Of a DNA stretch of 64,000 bases, positions 1 to 8,270 are shown one piece after another. The notes beneath the pieces are model-generated. The model ran no database searches, was not told the origin of the DNA, and saw nothing but the letters and a program-made list of their open reading frames with translations. Location: NCBI RefSeq assembly GCF_001984035.1, contig NZ_CP019449.1:2666001-2730000 (forward strand), read 5' to 3'. Each line of letters opens with the position of its first letter. Position 1 is the first letter of the stretch. A program made the translations under genes and the position numbers. Source of the stretch: Sphingopyxis sp. QXT-31 (GTDB lineage Bacteria > Pseudomonadota > Alphaproteobacteria > Sphingomonadales > Sphingomonadaceae).

Positions 1-1721
<1,721 letters not shown>

Positions 1722-1785
1722 CTCCGCTCTCCCGATTATTTGGTTTCAGGGAGAAACCTATCACGGATATCGGATATGCCAAGAC

Positions 1786-2583
1786 CTATGGGTCGCGCAT
1801 GAAGGGCGACAGCAGCTGCCGATGCCAGCGGTCGGCGTCGCGGTCGTGGGCGTCGCCCAGCCCGATCCGTTCGACCGGCTCGGTCGCGGGGTCGCGCCAG
1901 GTTCCGAACAGCCGGTCCCAGACGCTGAACAGCGATCCGTAATTGCTGTCGGTCTGCGCCTGCCGGCTGCTGTGATGGACCAAGTGCACCGCCGGGGTTG
2001 CGAACAGCCAGGTGGCGGCGCGCCAGCCGCGGCCGTCGGCGCGAATATTCGCATGCTCGGCGATCCCGGCGGCGATTAGGACAAGTTCGGCGATCGCGAC
2101 CGCGGCGGGCGGCAGCGCGAACAGCCAGATCGCGGGCAGCGCGAACAGCAACGACACGAACTGCTCGGCCGGATGGTGGCGAAACCCGGTCGTCGCGTCG
2201 ATCGCGGTGTCGGCATGGTGAACCCGGTGCAGCCGCCACAGCCAGCCGATCCGATGCGACGCGCGGTGCGCCCAATAGGCGGCAAAGCTGCGCAGCAGCA
2301 ACGCGGCCAGCGCGGCCAATACCAGCGGCATCGGGGGCAGCGGAAAGGGCGCCCCGCCCTTCGCCGCGCTCCATACGGCAAAGCCGACCAGGCTGGTGGG
2401 CACCAGCGCGGCCAGCAGCAGCGCCAGGATGCCCAGCAGTAAATTGGTCGCCGGGCGCCGCAACCCCGGCGCCGTCTCCGCGCGTGCGGCGAACAGGCCT
2501 TCGGCGAGTGCGGCAATGACGAAGGTCGCGGCCATCGCCCAAGGCGCCCACGCCATCAGTTCGTCCGCAAAGGCCCGCTCCAT
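1786..2583 (-). CDS. Sterol desaturase / fatty acid hydroxylase family membrane protein
   Basis: A 265-residue integral membrane protein with hydrophobic segments near residues 12-30, 45-72, 84-104 and 145-175. It carries the di-iron histidine clusters of the superfamily: HRASH (106-110), HRVHH (119-123), HH at 136-137, H177 and HLVHH (200-204). Family members use a membrane di-iron centre and O2 to hydroxylate or desaturate lipids or carotenoids. The start at 2583 was chosen because the first hydrophobic helix follows about 10 residues later; the frame remains open far upstream, and the Shine-Dalgarno is weak. It is divergent from the exosortase locus, with about 96 bp between the two starts. 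The substrate is unknown. Confidence 0.85.
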   Translation of the reverse strand: MERAFADELMAWAPWAMAATFVIAALAEGLFAARAETAPGLRRPATNLLLGILALLLAALVPTSLVGFAVWSAAKGGAPFPLPPMPLVLAALAALLLRSFAAYWAHRASHRIGWLWRLHRVHHADTAIDATTGFRHHPAEQFVSLLFALPAIWLFALPPAAVAIAELVLIAAGIAEHANIRADGRGWRAATWLFATPAVHLVHHSSRQAQTDSNYGSLFSVWDRLFGTWRDPATEPVERIGLGDAHDRDADRWHRQLLSPFMRDP

Positions 2584-2679
2584 GCCGCCAAGGCGTAAAG
2601 CGGCTTGCGGTGAAGGCAAGGGCTCTCTACCGTGGCCGCGGGTCATCGGAAAATGCCTTTTCTTTTCGGGAGTTCGATC

Positions 2680-2835
2680 ATGCGCGCATTGGCAGCAACC
2701 TTCCTCCTCGCCATGCCCACCGCCGCGCTGGCGGGCGTACCCGCCACGCCCGGCCCCGAGGCCGGGGTCGGCGCCGCGGCCATGGTCGCCGTCGCGGCGG
2801 GCTATTTGTTCCTGAAGCGTCGCCGCAGCCGCTGA
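2680..2835 (+). CDS. Tiny exosortase substrate candidate (signal peptide plus C-terminal sorting signal)
   Basis: A 51-residue protein. Residues 1-18 form a signal peptide (MRALAATFLLAMPTAALA). Residues 19-31 read GVPATPGPEAGVG, residues 32-45 are a hydrophobic helix, and the chain ends KRRRSR. A short Pro-Glu motif, then a TM helix, then an Arg cluster is the tripartite layout of PEP-CTERM-like exosortase signals. The next gene, 7 bp downstream, is an exosortase. If both signals are processed, only about ten residues remain, so the mature product would be a very short peptide or a membrane-anchored stub. It is not one of the sorting motifs I recognise by name (PEP, VPEID, VPLPA, VPDSG). The role as substrate is inferred from layout and neighbourhood. 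Confidence 0.7.
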   Translation: MRALAATFLLAMPTAALAGVPATPGPEAGVGAAAMVAVAAGYLFLKRRRSR

Positions 2836-2842
2836 GTCCGCG

Positions 2843-3679
2843 ATGACCGAAGCGGCGACTGTGGCGCCGCATCGCGTCGATCGTGGAGCCGCTTTTGCCG
2901 CCGCCTTGCTGCTCGCGATCGCGGGGGCGTTGACGACGCGCATCGGTGCCGCCGTCGCGCATCGCGGCCTCGCCACCGCTTTCACCGACCTGTTCGGGAT
3001 CAGCGCGATCGTCTGGTTCGCGGCCTTTGCGATCGGCGCGATCGCGCGCGAAGACGGCGCCCGGTCGCGCTGGCAACGCGGCGACGTCCCGATGCTCGCC
3101 GCGATTGTCGGCCCCGCGGTCCTGCCCGTCCCCGCCCTTGGTGCGGCGGCAGTCTTCGGCGCGGGGCTGTGGCTGGCGTTCGGCTCCGAGGCGAAATCGG
3201 CCGGCCGACGAATCGGCCTCGTGGCGCTCGCACTCAGCGCGCATCTTTTGTGGGGTCCGCTGATCCTGAAGCTGCTCGGCAGCGAATTGCTCGCGCTCGA
3301 CGCCTGGATCGCGGCGCTTTTCGCAGGCGGGAGCGCGGAGGGGAATATCTTCGGCCAGGCGGGGTCGCAGGCCTTCACCGTCGGCCAGAATTGCTCGTCG
3401 CTGACCAACCTCTCGCTCGCCGGGGTGCTCGCGGTCGCGCTGGCGCAATTGTTCGCGCTGCGCTTCGACCGGCGCCTGATTGCCGCGACCTTGCTCGCGA
3501 TGCTCGGTACCGTCGTGGTCAACGGCATCCGCCTCGCGATGATCGCGCGGCGTCCCGAACTTTACGACTATCTGCACAGCGGCGCCGGGATGATGCTGTT
3601 CGGCTGGGCGTCGTTGCTGGTCACCGCCGCAATCGTCGGCACCGCCGTCGCGCGCCACCCCGATTTTGCGCCGCGCTGA
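2843..3679 (+). CDS. Exosortase-family protein-sorting transpeptidase (dedicated type)
   Basis: A 278-residue polytopic membrane protein with about seven to eight hydrophobic segments. The exosortase/archaeosortase catalytic triad is present in the right order and spacing: Cys184 in QNCSSLTNLS, Arg230 in NGIRLAMI (with the usual Asn227) and His245 in YLHSGAG, followed by the last TM helix. Exosortases cleave C-terminal sorting signals of exported proteins at the membrane, with presumed transfer to an extracytoplasmic acceptor. It lacks the EpsI fusion of XrtA-type enzymes and no exopolysaccharide genes are nearby, so it resembles the dedicated exosortases that serve a single adjacent target. 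It starts 7 bp after the tiny substrate gene and overlaps the next gene by 14 bp, implying one transcript. Confidence 0.85.
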   Translation: MTEAATVAPHRVDRGAAFAAALLLAIAGALTTRIGAAVAHRGLATAFTDLFGISAIVWFAAFAIGAIAREDGARSRWQRGDVPMLAAIVGPAVLPVPALGAAAVFGAGLWLAFGSEAKSAGRRIGLVALALSAHLLWGPLILKLLGSELLALDAWIAALFAGGSAEGNIFGQAGSQAFTVGQNCSSLTNLSLAGVLAVALAQLFALRFDRRLIAATLLAMLGTVVVNGIRLAMIARRPELYDYLHSGAGMMLFGWASLLVTAAIVGTAVARHPDFAPR

Positions 3680-4169
3680 CTGGATATTGAGCGGCGCCGT
3701 GCTGATCGCGGCAGCGCTTGTCGCGACGAAATTGCTGTGGCTACCGCGCAACGTCTATCCCGATCGCGAACGGCTGGCTGCGGCGATCGAGGCTCGGCTC
3801 GCGACGGCGGGCCTGACGAGCAGCCGACCTTGGAAAGCGGCGCCCTTTCGGATCCGCGCCGCCGGTGGCGCCTGCACGATGATCGTCCAGCAACTCGACG
3901 TCGAGGCGGCCGAGAAGAGCATCTTCGTCGAACGCGCGCGCGACATCGGCCCGGTGCGCTATCTGTATCACGACGCCATGCGCACCGACTTTCCGCGCGC
4001 CGGTACCGTGCTGCGCGACCAGCTGCAGCGACAGGCGGCGCGGGTGGGCCTGATGGTCACGGTCGATCCGATCATCGGCGTTGCGGCGTCACCCGCCTGC
4101 CCCGATCCGGCCCCGCTTCTCGCGGGCCTCAAGCTTTTCCCGCGCGCGGGGCCGCCCGCGCTCCGCTGA
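3666..4169 (+). CDS. Exosortase-associated membrane-anchored protein of unknown function
   Basis: A 167-residue protein with one N-terminal hydrophobic helix (about residues 6-25), then a soluble, presumably periplasmic domain with two cysteines (in GGACTMIV and SPACPDP). The start is a TTG at 3666 inside the end of the exosortase gene (14 bp overlap); another TTG at 3687 is possible but would cut into the TM helix. I recognise no domain. By position it is the third member of the exosortase operon, comparable to the small accessory proteins (EpsI-like and others) that accompany exosortases, but no sequence motif proves that. Confidence 0.7.
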   Translation: MRRADWILSGAVLIAAALVATKLLWLPRNVYPDRERLAAAIEARLATAGLTSSRPWKAAPFRIRAAGGACTMIVQQLDVEAAEKSIFVERARDIGPVRYLYHDAMRTDFPRAGTVLRDQLQRQAARVGLMVTVDPIIGVAASPACPDPAPLLAGLKLFPRAGPPALR

Positions 4170-4236
4170 CTGATTTCGCGGGCGAACGGCGCGCCAAGCC
4201 GTTATGGTGCGGCGATACACCAAGGGAGTCGCTGCC

Positions 4237-4989
4237 ATGATCCGTTCTTTCACCCTTGCCGCCGCGCTCGCGCTACTGAGCGCCAGCCCGCTCGCTGCCG
4301 AGACGCCCGCGCCCATCGACTATAGCGCCGCGCTCGCCGATCCCGCGCGCCCGGCGACCGACCGCGAGCGCGACGCGGCGCGCAAACCCGCCGAACTGCT
4401 CGAATTCGCGCAGATCGCGCCGGGCGAAAAGGTCGGCGATTATGTGATGGGCGGCGGTTATGTCACCCGGCTGCTCGCCGCTGCGGTCGGCGACAAGGGC
4501 AAGGTCTATGCCTTCCAGCCCGCCGAGTTCATCGCGTTCAAGGCGCAATATGGCACCGATCAGGCGGCGGTCGACGCGGCCTATGCCAATGTCGATGCGG
4601 TGAGCGGGCCGTTCGCGGCGCCCGCTTTCCCGGTGCCGCTCGACACGATCATCACGGTGCAGAATTTCCACGACCTGTATCTGAAGCCCTTTTCCGAAGA
4701 GACGGGCGCCAGGGGCAGCGCAGCCCTGTTCGCGGCACTGAAGCCCGGCGCCACACTCGTCATCGTGGATCACAGCGCCGCCGACGGGACCGGCACGACG
4801 CTGTCCGACAGCCTCCACCGCATCGACAAGGCGGCGGTGATCGACGCGCTGGCCAATGCGGGGTTCGTGCTGGAAGCCGAGAGCGACCTCTACAAACAGG
4901 CCGACGACCCGCGCACAGCGAATGTGTTCGACAAGGAAATCCGCGGCAAGACCGACCAGTTCGCGCTGCGCTTCAGGAAGCCGGGCTGA
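4237..4989 (+). CDS. Exported class I SAM-dependent methyltransferase-like protein
   Basis: A 250-residue protein. The ATG at 4237 is preceded by GGGAG at a good distance and gives a clean signal peptide (MIRSFTLAAALALLSASPLAAE). The rest resembles a Rossmann-fold methyltransferase: APGEKVGDYVMGGGYVTRLLA (motif I region), then KGKVYAF, and VIVDHSAADG in the motif IV/V region, followed by an HRIDKAAV region. Similar exported proteins are common in sphingomonads and annotated class I SAM-dependent methyltransferase. A periplasmic methyltransferase has no obvious SAM supply, so the activity may be lost or altered. Its 3' end overlaps the convergent lipoprotein gene by 17 bp. Confidence 0.8.
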   Translation: MIRSFTLAAALALLSASPLAAETPAPIDYSAALADPARPATDRERDAARKPAELLEFAQIAPGEKVGDYVMGGGYVTRLLAAAVGDKGKVYAFQPAEFIAFKAQYGTDQAAVDAAYANVDAVSGPFAAPAFPVPLDTIITVQNFHDLYLKPFSEETGARGSAALFAALKPGATLVIVDHSAADGTGTTLSDSLHRIDKAAVIDALANAGFVLEAESDLYKQADDPRTANVFDKEIRGKTDQFALRFRKPG

Positions 4990-5499
4990 CGTCCGGCTTA
5001 CAATCGTCGTCGAGTTGCCACATCACCCAATATTCCGTCGTCAGCGGGGTAATGTGCATCGAGCTCTTGTGGCGCAGCCTGACCGTCGTTTGCGCCGGGG
5101 CTGCGCCCGGAACGGTCAGCGCGAAGCGGCATGTCGCCCGGTTGCGGGCGGTGCCGTCGAAGGCGCAGGCAAGGTCGGTCACCCGGTAATCGGGAAGCGG
5201 CGTCGGGTTCCGCACCACGCCCATTTCATCCTCTTCGTCCGGGCGGTAGCCGGGCGCGCGGATCATGTCATGGATGGCGCAGCGCTGCGCGAGGGTCTTC
5301 GCATCGGGCAGGGCGCAGGCGGGCGGGCGGGCGGGCTCTCGCGCTCTTCCCTCGACCGCCGCAAGTCCTTGCTCGCATGGAAGCCGCAATCGAGATCGGG
5401 CGGCAGCGGGAGGACGGCCAGCGGGCCGTCGGGCTTCGCGGGCGCACACGCCGCCGCCGCCATCCCGAGAAACAGGGCGACGGCGGCGCGGGCGATCAT
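4973..5499 (-). pseudogene. Small lipoprotein gene with an apparent frameshift
   Basis: An ATG at 5499 overlaps the stop of the upstream acyl-CoA dehydrogenase (ATGA), and begins a lipoprotein signal with lipobox AAAAC (MIARAAVALFLGMAAAACAP). That frame reads DLDCGFHASKDL and later stops, while the downstream part (PACALPDAKTLAQRC, then MGVVRNPTPLPDYRVTDLACAFDG, TEYWVMWQLDDDC) is open in the next frame to a TGA at 4975-4973. One extra base between about 5318 and 5375 would join them into one protein of about 175 residues. The region holds a (GGGC)n run at 5318-5336; one more 4-base unit would also restore the frame. Whether this is a lesion, a phase-variable tract or a sequence error cannot be decided here. 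Function unknown. Confidence 0.6.
5318..5336. repeat. Tetranucleotide repeat (GGGC)n inside a frameshifted gene
   Basis: The tract reads GGC followed by four GGGC units. It lies in the coding sequence of the lipoprotein gene, at the place where its two halves change frame. Gain of one unit would put the halves in one frame. Slippage is possible for such tracts; no other evidence of phase variation is visible. Confidence 0.6.
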
Positions 5500-6785
5500 C
5501 CCAGCATACCTTTGCGCGGCCCCAGATAGCCGAACAGATAGGCGCCCACCTTGCGCATCTGGATCTCCTCCGCGCCCTCGGTGATCCGGTAGCGGCGGTG
5601 GTGGCGATAGATATGCTCGAAGGGCTTGTGGCGCGAATAGCCGATGCCGCCATGCACCTGCATCGCGCGGTCGGCGGCTTCGCAGCAGAGGCGGTTCGCC
5701 CAATAATTGCACATGCTGACCTTGTCGCTGAGGCGGTGCTCGACCTCCTTGTGCGGCATATTGTCCATTTCCCACGCGGTCTTGCGGATCAGGAGGCGCA
5801 GCATCTCGGCCTGGGTCGCGAGTTCGACGAGCGGGAACTGGATCGCCTGGTTGCGCGCCAGCGCCTCGCCGAAGGGCTTGCGCTCGCGGGCGTAGCGCAC
5901 GCTTTCCTCGATGCAGAAGACCGCGGCGCCGAGCGAACTCGCCGCTTGCCGGATGCGGTTCTGATGGACGAAGCTCTGTGCGATCGACAGCCCGCCGCCC
6001 TCGGGTCCGAGGCGCGCGCTGTCGGGCACCCACACGTCGGTGAAGGTCATGCGCGGGTGGTCGGTCGGCATGTTGAAGGTCCACATATATTCGTCGACCG
6101 TCATCCCCGGCGTTCCCGTCGGCACCAGCAGGCAGGTGATCCCCTTCGCATCGCCATCCTTGCCGTCGGTGCGGCAGAAGGTCGCGCAGTGCGTCGCGAC
6201 ATGCATGCCGGTGATCCACATCTTGCGCCCGTTGATCAGCCAGCCCTCGACCCCGTCGCGGGTCTCGCGCACCGCGCGGGTTTCCATATGCGTCGCGTCG
6301 CTGCCATGGTCGGGTTCGGTGAGGCCGAAGGCGGTGCGGCGCTTGCCCTCGAAGCCGCCGAGGATAAATTCCGCCTTCTGCTCGTCGCTCGTCGCGAACT
6401 GCTCGAACATTTCGACGAACGGGAAATTGCCGACGATGCTGTGCTCGTTCTGCAGGTCGTTGTGGAGCCCCAGCCCCTTGGCGGCGAAATGTTCGCGGAT
6501 CACCGCCATCCACAGGTTCGACCCGTCCTTGCCACCATATTTTTTGGGTGCCGAAAAGCGCCAATGCCCTGCCGCGTCGGCCTTGCGCGTCGCCTGCTTT
6601 AATAGCTGCTCCCACTCATGCCGCGGCAGCCCCTGATTGTCCCAGTCGGTGCGGCTGTGCTCGCGGCGATGGTCGAAGAAACGGATATTGTCGTCGGCAA
6701 GCTCGAGCGGCTTGATCTCGGCCTCGATGAAGGCGTCGAGCTCGTCCAGATAGGCCTGCAAATCGGCCGGTACGGCAAAATCCAT
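5496..6785 (-). CDS. Acyl-CoA dehydrogenase
   Basis: 429 residues, starting at an ATG (MDFAVPADLQAYLDEL) preceded by GGGAGAGA. It has acyl-CoA dehydrogenase signatures: FGLTEPDHGSD (the flavin/substrate loop), GRKMWITGM, RYARERKPFGEALARNQ, MQVHGGIGYSRHKPFEH and the terminal ITEGAEEIQMRKVG. These FAD enzymes introduce the alpha-beta double bond into acyl-CoA thioesters and pass electrons to ETF; an etfBA operon lies 10 kb away. The long form with the N-terminal AEIKPLEL segment is typical of sphingomonad paralogues of unassigned chain length. The stop overlaps the lipoprotein start. Confidence 0.93.
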   Translation of the reverse strand: MDFAVPADLQAYLDELDAFIEAEIKPLELADDNIRFFDHRREHSRTDWDNQGLPRHEWEQLLKQATRKADAAGHWRFSAPKKYGGKDGSNLWMAVIREHFAAKGLGLHNDLQNEHSIVGNFPFVEMFEQFATSDEQKAEFILGGFEGKRRTAFGLTEPDHGSDATHMETRAVRETRDGVEGWLINGRKMWITGMHVATHCATFCRTDGKDGDAKGITCLLVPTGTPGMTVDEYMWTFNMPTDHPRMTFTDVWVPDSARLGPEGGGLSIAQSFVHQNRIRQAASSLGAAVFCIEESVRYARERKPFGEALARNQAIQFPLVELATQAEMLRLLIRKTAWEMDNMPHKEVEHRLSDKVSMCNYWANRLCCEAADRAMQVHGGIGYSRHKPFEHIYRHHRRYRITEGAEEIQMRKVGAYLFGYLGPRKGMLG

Positions 6786-6883
6786 CGTCTCTCTCCCATG
6801 GCTGTCGCACCTGCCTTGCCAGCGTTCGGCGGAGGGCAAAAGAGGAATATACTTCGTAAACTAATCTTTTCCTGCAAGCGGTA

Positions 6884-7708
6884 TCAATCCCCACCGCCCC
6901 CGCACCCGCTGCTGCATCCGCTGTCCCCGCCGCAGCTGCTGCCGCAACCGCCGCTCGAATTGGAGCCCTCGGGCGAATTATGCGGGTTGCGGAGCTGATA
7001 GAAGGCGGCGAGCGCCGACCCGGCCAAGACGGTCGTACCGAACAGCGCGACGGCGAGGTCGCTTTCGCGGATCGTCGGCGCGCGCCGGATTCGCTGATTT
7101 TCGCGCCGCGCCTCCTTGAGCGCGGCACGCGCGGCGCGCGTCTCGTCGCTGACGAAGCGCCAGCGGATCGCCATCGGGATGAGCGTCAATATCATCAACA
7201 GCGACAGCATGAAGAGCGGGCCGCCCTGCACGATGTCGGCGAACAGCCGGATCGCGCCGAACAGCAGCAGCGCCGCATAGGGGGCGATCGCCAGCAGCCG
7301 CAGACCGCGAAACTCCTCGCCGTCGAGCAGCAGGCCCGCCGATTCGAGCCGACGGCGCAGCGCCGCGGCTTCGGGACGAAGCGCGAAGACCATCGCATCC
7401 CAGCGAAACGGCGCGCGAAGTGCCAGCACCGCGCGGTCGGCGCCCGACACAGCGGTGCCGCCTGCCTGGCGAAAAGCCTTACCCTCCACTGCGATCGCGC
7501 CCGACGCGAGCAGCCGCGTGGTCACGGTGTCGGCGAAGCGCGTCTCGCGGCCGGCGAGATAGGCAAGGCTGTCGGCGTCGCGCAGCCGCTGCGTCCGGCC
7601 CGCGGGACGGAGCAACCGCGGTAGCAGCCAGGCGACCGGCCCGACGATCATCAACAGCATAAAATAGGTGCCGATAAAGGCCAGCGGGTCCCAATCGAGC
7701 GGGTTCAT
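6884..7708 (-). CDS. TIGR04222-type membrane protein with Cys/Gly-rich C-terminal tail
   Basis: 274 residues. An N-terminal TM helix (about 11-30) is followed by a cytoplasmic-looking RLRDADSLAYLAGRETRFADTV region, a central pair of TM helices (about 135-175) and another near 220-237. The chain ends in a striking tail of Ser, Gly and five Cys (GGCGSSCGGDSGCSSGCG). This architecture matches the TIGR04222 near-uncharacterised membrane family, which is typically encoded beside a glycine-rich-domain protein; that partner is the next gene upstream (14 bp gap). The Cys/Gly tail is characteristic of the family, but its purpose is unknown to me. Confidence 0.75.
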   Translation of the reverse strand: MNPLDWDPLAFIGTYFMLLMIVGPVAWLLPRLLRPAGRTQRLRDADSLAYLAGRETRFADTVTTRLLASGAIAVEGKAFRQAGGTAVSGADRAVLALRAPFRWDAMVFALRPEAAALRRRLESAGLLLDGEEFRGLRLLAIAPYAALLLFGAIRLFADIVQGGPLFMLSLLMILTLIPMAIRWRFVSDETRAARAALKEARRENQRIRRAPTIRESDLAVALFGTTVLAGSALAAFYQLRNPHNSPEGSNSSGGCGSSCGGDSGCSSGCGGGGD

Positions 7709-7721
7709 CTCCGGCGCATCC

Positions 7722-8270
7722 TCATCCCCACAGCGCGACCGCCGCCAGCGCTATCACAGCCACGGCGGCGGCGCCAAGCCGAACGATGCGCTTGGGCACG
7801 ACCCAGGCGTCGGCGAGCGAAACGCGCCGCGCGCGCGGATCGACATGGAAGCGCTGCCAGGCGGAGGGCCAGATGGTCTCGGGCGGAATTTCGCCGAACA
7901 GCCGCTCATAGCTCGCGAGCGTTTCGGCGTAGAAGGTGAAATAGCGCTGGTCCTCCTCGGCGCCCCCCGCGGTCGGTCCGTGGTGAAGCGGTGCCTTCAG
8001 CACATCGCCGCACAGCCGGTCCCAATAATCGCGTGTATAAGCGAGGTGCAGGTGCCACGCCTGGTCGACCGCTTCGGACGGCACGACCATATGGCCCGCG
8101 GTCATCGCGAGGAACAGGAAGCGGCGGTATTCGGCCATCACCGCATCGGCATGGGCGGCCGTCCAACCATTTTCGCGCGCCAGCCGCGCCTCGAAGCTGA
8201 GCGCCGCGTCGGGGGGACCGACGCGATAGTCGCGCAGCGCCATCCAGAGCGGGTGCGCTTCGGCGGTCAT
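7722..8270 (-). CDS. Glycine-rich-domain-containing (GRDP-like) protein
   Basis: 182 residues, beginning at an ATG (MTAEAHPLWMALRDY) that overlaps the stop of the preceding phosphotransferase gene. The conserved core is the E-x-VDQAWHLHLAYTRDYWDRLCGD region, which marks the glycine-rich-domain / plant GRDP-type family, followed by a single C-terminal TM helix (about 162-181). It is the usual genomic partner of TIGR04222 proteins, encoded just downstream. The biochemical role is not known. Confidence 0.72.
   Translation of the reverse strand: MTAEAHPLWMALRDYRVGPPDAALSFEARLARENGWTAAHADAVMAEYRRFLFLAMTAGHMVVPSEAVDQAWHLHLAYTRDYWDRLCGDVLKAPLHHGPTAGGAEEDQRYFTFYAETLASYERLFGEIPPETIWPSAWQRFHVDPRARRVSLADAWVVPKRIVRLGAAAVAVIALAAVALWG

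Noticed and set aside
2678..3751. A long minus-strand frame across the exosortase genes
   Set aside because: Composition is Arg/Gln/Asp-rich without any domain, while the plus strand has a signal peptide, TM helices and exosortase catalytic residues.
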